The notes below the pieces were generated by a model. That model worked only from the letters and a program-made list of their open reading frames with translations. It had not been told where the DNA came from and made no database searches. A program made the translations under genes and the position numbers. Shown piece by piece: positions 1-12,479 of a stretch of DNA of 64,000 nt (its first letter is position 1; the number at the start of each line of letters is the position of its first letter). The stretch is from Aptenodytes patagonicus (lineage: Eukaryota; Chordata; Aves; Sphenisciformes; Spheniscidae). Location: contig NC_134960.1 in assembly GCF_965638725.1 (NCBI RefSeq), positions 2,501 to 66,500 on the forward strand, read 5' to 3'.

Positions 1-408
1 CTTTCTCTATGGTCCGGAGGACTTCCTGATCATAGAGAGGGGCTTCCGGCCCTTTCTCTATGGTCCGGAGGACTTCCTGATCATAGAGAGGGGCTTCCGG
101 CCCTCCTCTCTATGGTCCGGAGGACTTCCTGATCATAGAGAGGGGCTTCCGGTCCTTTCTCTATGGTCCGGAGGACTTCCTGATCATAGAGAGGGGCTTC
201 CGGTCCTTTCTCTATGGTCCGGAGGACTTCCTGATCATAGAGAGGGGCTTCCGGTCCTTTCTCTATGGTCCGGAGGACTTCCTGATCATAGAGAGGGGCT
301 TCTGGTCCGGTCTCTATGGTCCGGAGGACTTCCGGCCCTGTCGGAGGACCTCTGGACCATAGAGTGCTGGGTTTGATGTTTGTCTCCATGGTCTGGAGGA
401 CTTCTGTA
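1..408. repeat. 51-bp minisatellite array
   Basis: About six near-identical 51-bp copies start at 1, 52, 103, 154, 205 and 256. They are followed by degenerate partial copies to about 408. Each copy carries the inverted pair TCTCTATG / CATAGAGA around a 19-nt spacer, so every monomer could form a small hairpin. Because 51 is divisible by three, the minus strand reads as a 17-residue repeat containing EVLRTIEKGPEAPLYDQ. There is no other sign of a gene, so I treat the open frame as a consequence of the period. The array is cut by the window edge. Confidence 0.95.
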
Positions 409-499
409 CACTTTTCAGCTTTTTTAATATGTATAGTGTGATTTAGAAAAACCGAAAAACCTTAGAAAAACCGAAAAACCTTAAAATAATAAGTCTGGT

Positions 500-622
500 G
501 CAGCAGTAGAAAAATGGCACACTCATGGGGAGTAGTTTTTTATTTTTAAAGATTTTTTTTTTTTTTTTTTAATTTGTTTGTAATACTTACTCCCCCAGGC
601 TATGCTATTTTTCTACTGCTGC
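500..622. repeat. Fold-back (inverted repeat) element
   Basis: The arms are about 500-534 and 588-622. The left arm begins GCAGCAGTAGAAAAATGGCA and the right arm is its imperfect reverse complement, ending ATTTTTCTACTGCTGC. They enclose a loop rich in A and T with a run of about 20 T. It could be a decayed miniature inverted-repeat transposon or a hairpin transcript. Nothing else in the sequence decides between these. Confidence 0.75.
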
Positions 623-2030
623 TTTTTTCTTTCTTAACATTTTAGGAGAGACAGTTACACCACCAAAAAATAAATAAAGCAAGACCAACATGAAGAAATC
701 AGGCAGACACATAGAGACAGACACACAGAAATACCCTCAAAGACTAACAAAGCAACCTCAAAGACCAACACAGGCAAAAAAAAAAAAAGGAACACAGGAG
801 ACAAAACAGATGAAACAAAACATTACTGGAACTTTCTTGAAATCAAACTTCAATATACCTTATTACCCTAACAAGGGCTGGCTTCACTTCTGTAATTTGC
901 TCTTGCTGTAATTAAGGTAAGTACACACACCATATTAGCATTCCACCTTCACTAACTTAGTTGGATAGTTCACCTATAATCCTATTCGGACACAATTCAT
1001 TCTTGCTATAATCTCATTAACATCAGGGTTTTACATGGGCATCAATTGTGCCCAAGTAGTTGTCTACATTGCCTTAAAGCTACTCAAAAGTTACTTAACA
1101 CCTTTACACAGCTAGATATACTTTAGATCTACTTAGGAGCCAGTATCGCACATGCTTTCTTTTAACCTGTCAATGCCTACAGTTACCCACCGGTATTGAA
1201 AACTCACCCTCTAATGCCTAATTCTCATTTAATTTACTGTTTACTACCTTTATTGCCACAATATTCCCTGAGTGAGAACCATCGAGGCCTGTAACATTTT
1301 CTATTTTTTCTTTCCCCAAACTGCTATCTTTACCCATGGGCATGAAAGCACAAAGCTAAGTGGGTATCTTTGATTTGCAACTAAAGTTATTACCGTGACT
1401 CTGATAGGGAAAGATTATTGCCTGTAATTTTTTTAGCCATGTTTATGTTTAAATTGGTCTATTGCTGACTCCAATTAAGATTTCTGATATCATTTTTTAC
1501 ATTGCATTTAGACCATGTACTTTTACTACAGTGATAACAGTTATTTACTCTCTAGTTGATCCAATACTCACTACTATTACATTTATTCTCTTCTAACTCG
1601 TTATTTTTTTAAATACATTTCACGTCTAAAAAATTCAGCATTACCTTAAGAGTCAGCACAACTATTTAGGGCCTGTGATTCTCTACCTAGCAGTCTTTTC
1701 CACATTTCTTGCTCCCATTAGGTACTCGGTCTACCGCTTTACCTCCATATGTCTTCCATCTTCAAGGAGGGATCACCTCTGCAAGTTGTATTCCTGGGCA
1801 GAAAGCAACTGAGCTCCACTCATCTCAATGGACCCTCTGCTTCCACACCTGCACACAAAAATAAAAAGGAAAAAATACTGTTACATTAGAGACTACAAAG
1901 CCCCTCACAGTAATTTACATTCCTACCAATAAACCACACAGTTAGGCCCCCCTGGTTCACAAGCTGGTCCTCTACAACACTGGTGACCTACTCCAATTCC
2001 CCACACTCTTCAACTGCAAGATCCTCATTC
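623..2030. other. AT-rich stretch, no gene seen
   Basis: No repeat family, convincing coding frame or exon set was recognised. A short A-rich run (about 776-790) and a 73-codon plus-strand frame at 690-911 look like background. Confidence 0.5.
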
Positions 2031-2049
2031 ATCTTCCCATGACTGTGCA

Positions 2050-2705
2050 CTACACAACATGCCTCCCTGCAATGACATGCAGATGGCACATTCCAGAACA
2101 GTGCTCCCCAGGAACGGCATTCCCAGGGGCATCAAAAATTCACCCTCCCTGCAAAAACCCTGGCCCACACACCTGACTTCTGCCCAAACATTGGTGATGA
2201 ACATCACCTCACAGAGCAGCCGGGACCAGGGAAAAAAAAACCCAGCTGGGGGAAAAAAAAAAAAATCCCCCAGCTGGGATTTTTTTATTATAGTTTTTCT
2301 AAATGTCTGAAAAGAAAAAAATCTCAACTCCACACACAACCTGCAAAGAAACATTAAAAACACCACCACACAATCATGCAAGGTTACCTACAGTCATCAC
2401 ACACCACTCATTCAGCTACCTCACCAACCACCCCTCACTCTCAACTGATCCATTCTGCCACCAGCCTGCCACAACAGACCTCTGCCCCGTGTCTGCGGCG
2501 CTCCCCCAGATCCTCAAATTGCCCTGCTTATGAAAACCCCAGCCTGAGCCCAACCTCTGCCAAAACACTGGCAATGAACATCACCTCACAGACTGGCCAG
2601 TACCAGGGGAAAAGAAACCAAACAAGCCAGGGAGAGAAAAAAAAAAAAAGATCCCCCAGCTGTGTTTGGTTTTTGTTTGTTTTTTTTTTTTAAAAAAAAA
2701 AAACA
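2050..2705. repeat. Local direct duplication with A/T homopolymers
   Basis: Segments near 2,155-2,310 and 2,540-2,705 share a core (GATGAACATCACCTCACAGA versus CAATGAACATCACCTCACAGA-like) followed by a run of A and a T-rich tail. This is a duplication at roughly 390-bp offset. It lies next to the 2.1-kb unit array and may be its worn edge. No coding content was recognised. Confidence 0.6.
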
Positions 2706-3430
2706 TTATGCTCAACATTAAATACAACCTGCGATGAAACACCTCACACATACAAGGTTAGGCACATTCAGAAGCTAATACTCCTTCAACAACCACTCAC
2801 CCCACCCCTCGCTCAAAACACACTTGTTCCACCAGCCACCTGCCACGATGCCATATTGCCCCAGTTCTAGAGCCATCCCTGGAACTGTCTTGCCACACAC
2901 TTCAAAACAATGTTGCCGCTCCATATGATTCCAAAGTTTCAGCCTTCTTAACAGCAAGCCAGGGAAGATGCTTGGCATCAATTTGTATGCTCTGGCAAGA
3001 CTCGCTTGAGTATCTTCTCCGGTGACCCAAGTCACCCTAGGCCACCAGCAAAACACAACTAAAGGGACTCTACACCCTGCTTGCCAATACCTACTGGCTA
3101 TCCAAAAAAACTGCCCAAACCACCTCCACCTAAACAGACCATGCTAATCAAACCTTGTAAAGCGAGTCACCAGGATGCTGACCAATAGCTTGACAAGACC
3201 AAAGGTCTGTCTTAGTTTTGCATATGCCTTCTAACTACAGCTGGGAAAAAAAAACAAACCAAACACCAGATATTGAGCCCCACACATAAGAGTTAGGCCA
3301 CATTCAACATTGAACCCACTCAACTACCATGCAAACTGCCACACCCAAAAGGCCAGAGCCCAACCTCTAGCACCCACAAAACACAATTAAAGTAACTGTA
3401 GCAGCTGTCTACAGCTACTTGCCCAGAGAT

Positions 3431-6400
3431 GGACTGTACAGTCTTTGCCTAAAGAATCTGGACAGATCAACATGTAACGATACCACCATAAAGCTGTGCT
3501 ACCCCCATCTTAAACATTGCTACGCTCCTGGGCAGGGCAGCTCCAAACCAGACACGCACATGGAGACCTCACACAGACACCACAAACAACTTGACCACAA
3601 GACATGAGAAGACCACAAGTGAGAAAAACTCCCATAGGGGAAGTTTGGAGGGAAGATGCCTTCAGCAAAGAAACCCTGCAGTGCCATGACAGCATAAATG
3701 CTCTAGAGCATCCCTGGGAAAAAAGTGAGGCAACTGACACAGCCCATGAGAGAAAACTACCATCAAAAACAGGACAATAGATGCATGAGAAGCCAGGTTT
3801 TAAAACCTAAGACCATTAAGGATGCAGGGATAAAACCCCTGAAGACAACTATGGAAACAGAACTCTCAAGGGCAGAGCTGTGGGCACTGCCTGGCTTGCC
3901 ACCACAAGAGATGACCCCTCAAAAACATCTACAGTGCCATTCACGCCAGACAAGTCCATGCTTTAAGCTACAATGGCAAGATAAGAAGGGCTCAACAGGC
4001 ACTATGCTGATGAGGCAATGCACCTGGAGACCCTTGGGAGGGCTACCAAGGTGCCTGCTGATCACAAAAAGCTATGGCAACATAAAGACCTGAGAAAGCT
4101 ATAGTATAACACACAGAGGAAAGACTACAGAAAAGTACACACTACCACAGACACAGGCTGGAACTGCCTGGCCCTGCCCACGCTACCATCATGATGACTA
4201 ACCCGCTCCCTTTACCTTCAACTATTCCTGGACAGTCCTCACCCCTACACTGACTTCATAACCGCTCCTTGCAATTCCCAACCTTGTTCCCTCCCATGCC
4301 CTGGTCCCTTAACTTAGCTTTCAGAGGGCTGGGGATCTGAATACATCCTCAAAAAACAAAAAGCTAACTGGGATGTTGCTGCAGTCACCCGGTTCCTCTT
4401 CTTCATCTGGGAAAAAAGCCACAAAACAGTGCTGGTATTCAGCATCACACTGGTTACTGCCAACCTCTTCCACAACACCCTCCTCCTCAAAAATGCCACA
4501 GTGCTCTGCTCACCAGCTCCATGCCAATTCCAGAGTCAGATGCTGCAACTGTCACTCATGGCACCTAAGATGCCAAGAGTCAAAGTTACCATTGCACTTG
4601 TGAGATATCACCAGTCCCGTGCTCCTCCTCTCTACTACCCAGCTCACCTCTAATGATTCCAAACACAGCCAGCACAGCTCCCGCAACACCAAGAGGTAAA
4701 TGCTTAAGTAAGATGCCATGTAATACTTTGCTATTAAATGGTGACCCAGCCCACAAACACCTCACCTTCTCAGACCACTCCTCAGCAGGTGGCTACACCC
4801 CTCCGAGGCTGCCTGTGACACATGGAAAAACCAAAGCAAAAGGTACATGCTGAGATACTGCCCAAAACCACAACCTGCCTGCAGCAATTCCCATCTGCCG
4901 CTCCTTTACCTTGGCCGCTTTAGCACCGAGACTCCATCATTTGGGGCTACCACATTGAAGCTTGTGTACCACCCGTAAAACCCAAACACCAGGCTATGTT
5001 TCTAACTATACCAGCAATACAACGCCTGAAAAATAACTGCTACTTCAGCTCACTAGTCATTGCTCACCTTGCCTGAATCTGCTCTAGTACCCATATCCCG
5101 CTTCGCTCATTGTTTTGCACCTTCAAAAACTAAAAGACATTATGCAGTCATATAGCCACAAGACTCATCTTCCCTCCAACACTGACCCACCTTATTCATA
5201 GAATCATAGACTACCAGGTTGAAGGGACCTCAAGGATCACCTAGTCCAACTTTCTTGGCAAAATCACTGTCTAAACAATATGACCCAGCACCCTGTCCAG
5301 CCGAATCTTAAAAGCATCCAATGTTGGGGAATCCACCGCTTCCCTGGGGAGATTGTTCCAATGGATGATTGTTCTCATTGCAAAATATTTTCCTCTTGTG
5401 TCCAATCGGATTCTCCCCAGGAGAAACTTGAACCCATTACCCCTCATCTTTTCCATGTGACTCCTTGTAAAAAGGAAGTCTCCATCATCTTTGTAGCCAC
5501 CCTTTAAATACTGGAACACGGTGATAAGGTCTCCCCTAAGCTTTCTTTTCACAAGGCTGAACAAACTCAGCTCTCTCAGCATTTCCTCATATGGCCAGCT
5601 TTCCAGTCCTCTGATCATTTTTGTGGCCCTTCTCTGCACTCTCTCCAGCCTGTCCACAACTCTGGTATAGCAGGGACCAAAACTAAACACAGTATTCCAG
5701 GTGTGGCCTGACAAGCACCGAGTACAGTGAGATAAAGACTTCTTTATCTCTGCTGATGATGCCCTTGTTCATGCAGCCCCACATCCTATTGACTTTCTTC
5801 GCCACAGAAGCACGCTGTTAGCTCATATTAAGCTTGTTCTCCACCAGGACCCCAGGTCCCTTTCCACAGCAGCTCCCCAGCTGGGTAGATCCCAGCCTGT
5901 GCTGCACTCTGGGATTATGTTTTCCCAGGTGAAATACCCTAAATTTGTCTTTGTTGACCTTCATAAGGTTCTTGTTAGCCCACACTTCTACCCTATCCAG
6001 GTATTTCTGCAGGGTGGCTCTCCCCTCTAAAGTGTCCGCTTACCCACTCAGTTTGGTATCATTGTCCGACTTCAGAGTACACTTGATCCCATCACCGAGA
6101 TCACTAATTAAAATGTTAAACAGTGTCAGGCCCAATATCAATCCCTGGGGGACCCCGCTTGTGACAGGTTGCCAGTTTGAAAAGGAGCTATTAACCACCA
6201 CCCTCTGGGTGGCGCCTGTCAGCCAGTCCCCCACCCACCACACAGAAGGCTTGTCTAGACCGTAACACATGACTTCATCTAGGAGGAGGCTGTCAGAAAT
6301 CCTGTCAAAAGCCTTGGAGAAATCCACATAGACAGAGTCCACTGCTCACCCCACATCAACTGAACAGGTTACTCTGTCATAGAAGGCAATCAGGTTTGTC

Positions 6401-7014
6401 AAGCACAATTTGCCTTGGTGAATCTGTGCTGGCTTGTCCTAGTCACATGCTTCATTTGACTTCTGATAGACCCCAGCAAGATTCATTCCGCTGCCTTCCC
6501 AAGGACTTCAGTATGACTGAAAGCCCTATAGTTTCCTGGATTCTCCTTTAAGCCCTTGCTGTAGATGGGGGTGACATTAGCCTTCTTCCAGTCTTCTGGC
6601 ATATCCACCAATCTCCACAACTTCTCAAAGATTATGGAGAGTGGCCTTGCAATGACCTTCTTACAGTGCTCTGCTTGCCACCTCTGCCACTCTTCAGTGC
6701 ATGGCACATACCACTGCATCTGCAAGAATATGCAATGAGTCACCAGTATGTAAAGCTATAGCTTAACAATGCCAAAAGCCTTGCTCCCATTCAGGAGTAC
6801 CCTCTAGAGACCAACTAGAGACTGCCATTAAAAGTCAAATATTAAGCCCTACACATACAAGCCTTAACACCTTGGAGATTCAGTGTGCTCAACTAGCACT
6901 CTAGCTGGCTCTCCCAGATGGCTCCGGTCGTCCCCTCGACACCTGCCAAATGCTACAGAAGTGACTCTCCGCACCTGCTGCTGACATCTACTCTATCCAA
7001 GGTGACACTAAACC
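3431..7014 (-). repeat. Tandem unit 1 of exon-bearing array (split by CR1)
   Basis: This is the most diverged complete copy of the approximately 2.1-kb unit; without its CR1 (5,196-6,656) it would be about 2.1 kb. On the minus strand it keeps seven short segments that align with unit 3 and mostly keep splice signals: 6,657-6,719, 5,068-5,120, 4,910-4,973, 4,766-4,812, about 4,648-4,680, 4,514-4,564 and 4,389-4,406. The acceptors at 4,973 and 4,680 have lost the AG. The 51-nt segment at 4,514-4,564 has a stop in the frame that is open in unit 3. I read this copy as a decayed part of a multi-exon or noncoding transcription unit. Confidence 0.6.
5196..6656 (-). mobile_element. CR1 LINE, 5'-truncated, decayed
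   Basis: The 3' end on the minus strand is at about 5,196 (reads CATAGAATCATAGACTACC on the plus strand). The reverse-transcriptase remnants are in several frames: a region with SIIFEKLW at about 6,640, DFSKAFDRI and GVPQGLILG at 6,040-6,342, and the conserved C-terminal part at 5,271-5,714. Frame changes and stops separate them, so the copy is dead. Its 5' junction falls immediately after the exon-like segment 6,657-6,719 of unit 1. Confidence 0.9.
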
Positions 7015-9146
7015 CTTTGCCTCAACAGTCTAGGCATACCAACATATTAACCACAGACTCTTATCGCTATTCCACATACCCCTGACTCTACACCCCCGGG
7101 CAGGGCAGCTCCAAGCCAAAACACACACAGGCACAGACTGACAGTACACAGAACACTACAAACAACGTGCCTCAAAGAGGAAAGAAAACTCTCGGCAAGA
7201 AGAATGACAGCCGGATGGAAGATGCTGTCTGGCAAGACCACCTACGAAACCGTGATGGTGATGTGAGGAGGCTCTGTGGCAACCCCAGAAAAAGAGGAGA
7301 ACTTGTCATGGCCCGTGACAAGAAGTTACTCTCAAAAGTGAGGAGGCGTATGTGCAAGAAGGCTGGCTTCAAGACCTAAGAACATAAGGATGCAGGGAAG
7401 AAGTCCCAGTCGGCGAAAAATGGATGGCTAGACAGCAGAGCTGCTCATGCAGCCGGGAACAACGCCATAAAAGAGACCATTCAGAAACTTCCAAGGCACA
7501 AGACCGATCCACGCTTTAAGCTTGTAACGCAAGAAAAGCGGCACCCGATTGGCACTATGCCGATGAGTACGGGCACTCGAGACCCTAGGGATGGTGCCCG
7601 TGGCGCCTGCTGTGCTCCTTAAGCGCAAAGAGCACATTGTGACCCGAGGAAGGTCTGAGGCACAGAAGACAGACCACACAAACTACACAACAACAGACAC
7701 AGGCTGGAACTGCCCTGCCCACACTAGCATCATGCTGAAGATTAACTCGCTCCCTTTAACCCGCCCAGAGAGGACTGTTCACGTACAAACCTTTGCCCTG
7801 TAGTAACTTTAAATCCCCCTCCTGCAAATTGCCAACCTTGTCCCCTTGGCCCACTCCCCAGTGGCAAACCTCTCAACTTAGCTTTCAGTGGGCCGGGGGT
7901 CTGAATCCATCCTTGACAAAAGACACATCAGCCATCTGACATTTTCCTGCAGTTGCTAGGTTCTTCTTCACCATCTGCAAAGAAAAAAACCACACACAAC
8001 ACCAGCAGTAAGCGTCATGACACTAGACACCAACCTCTTCCACAACACCCTCATCCTCAGAAGTGCCATGGTGTTCCGCTTGCCTGCTCCATGCCGATTC
8101 CAGAGTCGCAGGCTGTGGCCACCATTACTTGCGGCACCTCAGATACCAAGAGACAAAACAATTACCACTGCGCTTGTGAGATATCACCAGTCCCGTGCTC
8201 CTCCTCTCTACTGCCCAGCTCATCTCAAATGCTCATCCAATTCCAAAGGCAGACTGCACAGCACCTGCAAAACCAAAAGAGAAAAGCTTCACCAAGTTGC
8301 CATAAGATACTTAGCTCTCAGATGCTGACCCTGCCAACAACCGCCTCACCTTCTCAGACTGCTTGTCAGTGGGCTGCTCCAGTCCTCTGACACTATGTGC
8401 ATCACCTGCAAAAATCAATGCCAATAACACATGCTGAGATACTGCCCAAGACGAGAGCTTGCCCACACCGATTCCCATCTCCCAGTCCTTTACCTTGGAC
8501 AGTTGCCTGCGCTGCCTCTGCTGTTTTCAGGTTGCCATGTTGAGGTGTGGGTACCACCTGTAGAACCCAAACAACAAGGGATGCTTATAACTTCATCAAC
8601 AATATGACACCTGAAAAATAACTGCTACTTCAGCCCCTAGTTGTTGCTCACCATGCCCGAGTCAGCTCTAGTGCCCATATCCCACATCGCTTCACACCTT
8701 CAAAATAAAACAAAAACCCAAAACATAAGCTTCTCATATAGCCACCAGTCAAATCTTGCCTCTGAACACCATGGGCCAACCCACCTTCTTACAGTGCTCT
8801 GCTTGGCTCTCCTACATTGCCCTTAGGTGTGCAGCTCATACCACTGCATCTGCAAAAAACAATATCAAATGAGTCACCAGTATGTAGAGCTATAGCTTAA
8901 CAATTCCAAAGGTCTTGCTCCTATTTAGGAATACCCCCTAGAGTCCAACTACAGCCTGCCCTTAAAAGAAAACCCACAACCTTTAAACCCCCCACAAAGA
9001 AGCCTTAACACTTTGGAGCTGCAATCTGCTTCACTACCCCTGAACAGCCCCTCCCACATGGCTCCGCTCATCTCCATACAACACTCCTAAAAGAGCCGTC
9101 CACACAACCTGCTGATGGCTACTGGATCTGAGATGACTGTACACCC
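7015..9146 (-). repeat. Tandem unit 2 of exon-bearing array
   Basis: The 2,132-bp unit starts at the shared landmark CTCAACAGTCTAGGCATACC. Minus-strand exon-like segments, in transcription order, are 8,785-8,849, 8,652-8,697, 8,494-8,557, 8,350-8,405, 8,224-8,264, 8,084-8,137 and 7,957-7,974. The 41-, 54- and 18-nt segments have exactly the same lengths as in unit 3. Several donors have decayed (GC instead of GT after 8,084 and 7,957; AT after 8,224). The first 700 bp are almost identical to units 3 and 4, while the exon-bearing part is much more diverged. Confidence 0.65.
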
Positions 9147-11319
9147 TTTGCCTCAACAGTCTAGGCATACCAACATATTAACCACAGACTCTTATCGCTA
9201 TTCCACATACCCCTGACTCTACACCCCTGGGCAGGGCAGCTCCAAGCCAAAACACACACAGGCACAGACCGACAGTACACAGAACACTACAAACAACGTG
9301 CCTCAAAGAGGAGAGAAAACTCTCGGCAAGAAGAATGACAGCCGGATGGAAGATGCTGTCTGGCAAGACCACCTACGAGACCGTGATGGTGATGTGAGGA
9401 GGCTCTGTGGCAACCCCAGAAAAAGAGGAGAACTTGTCATGGCCCGTGACAAGAAGTTACTCTCAAAAGTGAGGAGGCGTATGCGCAAGAAGGCTGGCTT
9501 CAAGACCTAAGAACATAAGGATGCAGGGAAGAAGTCCCAGTCGGCGAAAAATGGATGGCTAGACAGCAGAGCTGCTCATGCAGCCGGGAACAACGCCATA
9601 AAAAAAGAGACCATTCAGAAACTTCCAAGACACAAGACCGATCCACGCTTTAAGCTTGTAACGCAAGAAAAGCGGCACCCGATTGGCACTATGCCGATGA
9701 GTACGGGCACTCGAGACCCTAGGGATGGTGCCCGTGGCGCCTGCCGTGATCCTTGAGCGCAAAGAGCACATTGTGACCCGAGGAAGGTCTGAGGCACAGA
9801 AGACAGACCACGCAAACTACACAACAACAACAGACACAGGCTGGAACTGCCCTGCCCACGCTAGCATCATGCTGAAGATTAACTCGCTCCCTTTACCTGC
9901 CCAGAGGAGACTGTTCCCGGACAGCCCTATCCCCTACACTATCATTAAAACCCCTTCACGCAATTGCCAGCCTGGTCCCCTCCCTCCCCCAACCCCTCTC
10001 CGGCATCAGTGCCTCAACTTAGCTTTCAGAGGGCCGGGAACCTGAATCCATCCTCAACAAGAATAACCACAAATCAGCCCACTAGATTAATCCTGCAGTC
10101 ACCAGGCTCCTCTTCATCATCTGAAAAAAAAAAAAACCACAAAACACCACACACCAAAAAACCCCAGAACACCCACATACAAACCAATACACACACACAT
10201 CACCGCCCTCAGTCAGCATCGCATCGGTCAGAGGCCTTTCCCGCAAAATCCCCCACCTCAGACACACCGTGGCATTCTGCTCACCTGCTTCATGCTGATT
10301 ACAGAGTCGGACTCTGTCGCTGTTGTCACTTGTGGCACCTAGGATACCAAGAGACACAAAATTACTGTTGCACTTGCAAGAAGTCACCAGCCCCGTGCAC
10401 CTCCTCTCTCCTACCCAGCTCACCTCAAACGCTCAGCCAATTCCAGAGGCAGCCCGCACAGAACCTGCGACACCAGAGAGAAACACTTCACTGAGTTGCC
10501 ATATAATAATTTGCTAATAGACATCAACCCAGCCCACAACCTATTCACCTTCTTGGACCCCTCATCGGCATGTGGCACCTGCAGAAACCCAAGCAAAAAG
10601 GCACATAGTGAGATAGTGCCCAAAACCACAGCCTGCCTGCACCGATCCCCGTCTCGCACTCGTTTCCCTTGACAGCTCAGCCGCCCGGCCTCCGTCAGTT
10701 TGGGTTGCCATGTTGAGGCTTGCACACCACCTGTAAGACCCAAACAACAAGGGTTGCTTATAAATTCACCAGCAATTGCAACACCTGAAAAATAACCTCT
10801 ACTTCAGCCCACCAATCACCACTCACCTTGCCCAAGTCACCTCCGGTGCCCACATCCCACATTATTCCTTGCTTTGCACCTTCAAATTAAAAAAAAAAGC
10901 CATAAGAGAGTCATATAGCCACCAGTCATATCTCACCTCTGACACCACAGACTGACCCACCTTCTTAGGGCACTCCAGTCTCCTATGTCACCCTTAGGTG
11001 CGTGGCTCATCCCTCTGCATCTGCAAAAAACAATATCAAATGAGTCACCCAGATGCAGAGCAAATGCTTAACAATGCCAGAGGCCTTGCTCCCATTCAGG
11101 AGTACCCTCTAGAGTCCAACTACAGACTGCCATTAAAAGTCAAATATTAAGCCCTACACATACAAGCCTTAACACCTTGGAGATTCAGTGTGCTCAACTA
11201 GCACTCTAGCTGGCTCTCCCAGATGGCTCCGGTCATCCCCTCGACACCTGCCAAATGCTACAGAAGTGACTCTCCGCACCTGCTGCTGACATCTACTCTA
11301 TCCAAGGTGACACTAAACC
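9147..11319 (-). repeat. Tandem unit 3 of exon-bearing array (best splice signals)
   Basis: The 2,173-bp unit holds the best-preserved minus-strand exon set: 10,961-11,020 (60 nt), 10,827-10,879 (53), 10,668-10,730 (63), 10,549-10,578 (30), 10,424-10,464 (41), 10,285-10,338 (54) and 10,103-10,120 (18). Acceptors follow pyrimidine tracts; the 18-nt segment follows about 12 T and CAG. Donors are GTGGGT, GTGAGT, GTGAAT, GTGAGC, GTGAGC and GTGACT; only the 63-nt segment has lost its GT. The 18-nt segment reads DDEEEP in one frame, and the 54-nt segment reads an acidic/Ser-rich stretch (ATESDS). I cannot chain all segments into one open frame, so a decayed gene or a spliced noncoding RNA are both possible. 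Confidence 0.65.
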
Positions 11320-12479
11320 CTTTGCCTCAACAGTCTAGGCATACCAACATATTAGCCATAGACTCTTATCGCTATTCCACCTGCCCCTGATTCTACACCC
11401 CTGGGCAGGGCAGCTCCAAGCCAAACATAGGCACAGACTGACAGTACACAGAACACTACAAACAACGTGCCTCAAAGAGGAGAGAAAACTCTCAGCAAGA
11501 AGAATGACAGCTGGATGGAAGATGCTGTCTGGCAAGACCACCTGTGGGACCGTGATGGTGACGTAAGGGAGGCTCTGTGGCAACCCCAGAAAAAGAGGAG
11601 AACTTGTCATGGCCCATGACAAGAAGTTACTCTCAAAAGTGAGGAGGCGTATGCGCAAGAAGGCTGGCTTCAAGACCTAAGAACATAAGGATGCAGGGAA
11701 GAAGTCCCAGTCGGCGAAAAATGGATGGCTAGACAGCAGAGCTGCTCATGCAGCCGGGAACAACGCCATAAAAGAGACCATTCAGAAACTTCCAAGACAC
11801 AAGACCGATCCACGCTTTAAGCTTGTAACGCAAGAAAAGTGGCACCCGATTGGCACTATGCCGATGAGTACGGGCACTCGAGACCCTAGGGATGGTGCCC
11901 GAGGCACCTGCCATACTCCTTGAGCGCAAAGAGCACATTGTGACCCGAGGAAGGTCTGAGGCACAGAAGACAGACCACACAAACTACACAACAACAGACA
12001 CAGGCTGGAACTGCCCTGCCCACGCTAGCATCATGCTGAAGATTAACTCGCTCCCTTTAACCCGCCCAGAGAGGACTGTTCACGTACAAACCTTTGCCCT
12101 GTAGTAACTTTAAATCCCCCTCCTGCAAATTGCCAACCTTGTCCCCTTCCCAGTGCCCTTTGGTGCATGGCTCATCAAGACAATATTGAATGAGTCACCT
12201 GGATGCAGAGGGATAGCTTAACAATTCCAGAGGTCTTGCTCCCATTTAGGAATACCCTCTAGAGTCCAACTACAGCCTGCCATTAAAAGAAACATAAGTC
12301 AAACATTAAGCCCTACACATACAAGCTTTAACACCCTGGAGATTTAATGTGCTCAACTAGCACGCCAGCTGCCTCTTCCAGACAGCGCTGGTCATCCCCT
12401 TAGTGCCTGCAAAAATGCTATGGAAGTTACTGTCCTCACCCACTGCCGATGCCTACTTGCTCTGAGATGGGCTGTACGG
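11320..12479 (-). repeat. Tandem unit 4 (truncated)
   Basis: This copy keeps the conserved first part of the unit (to about 12,145) and lacks most of the exon-bearing part. Together with its left flank it matches 6,765-7,860 of unit 2 almost base for base over about 1.1 kb, including the segment before the unit landmark. After 12,145 the alignment jumps directly to the region preceding the next landmark, which indicates an internal deletion of about 1 kb. Confidence 0.7.

Noticed and set aside
7167-7379. 70-codon Lys/Arg-rich plus-strand frame repeated at 9,298-9,510
   Set aside because: It lies in the homogenised core, so its conservation reflects recent copying. The third copy is frame-broken and the start is not an ATG.
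7930-10125. Box C/D small nucleolar RNAs suggested by ATGATGA and a following CTGA on the minus strand
   Set aside because: The D box is absent in units 1 and 5, no terminal stem was found, and the ATGATGA is better explained as the start of an 18-nt exon after a splice acceptor.
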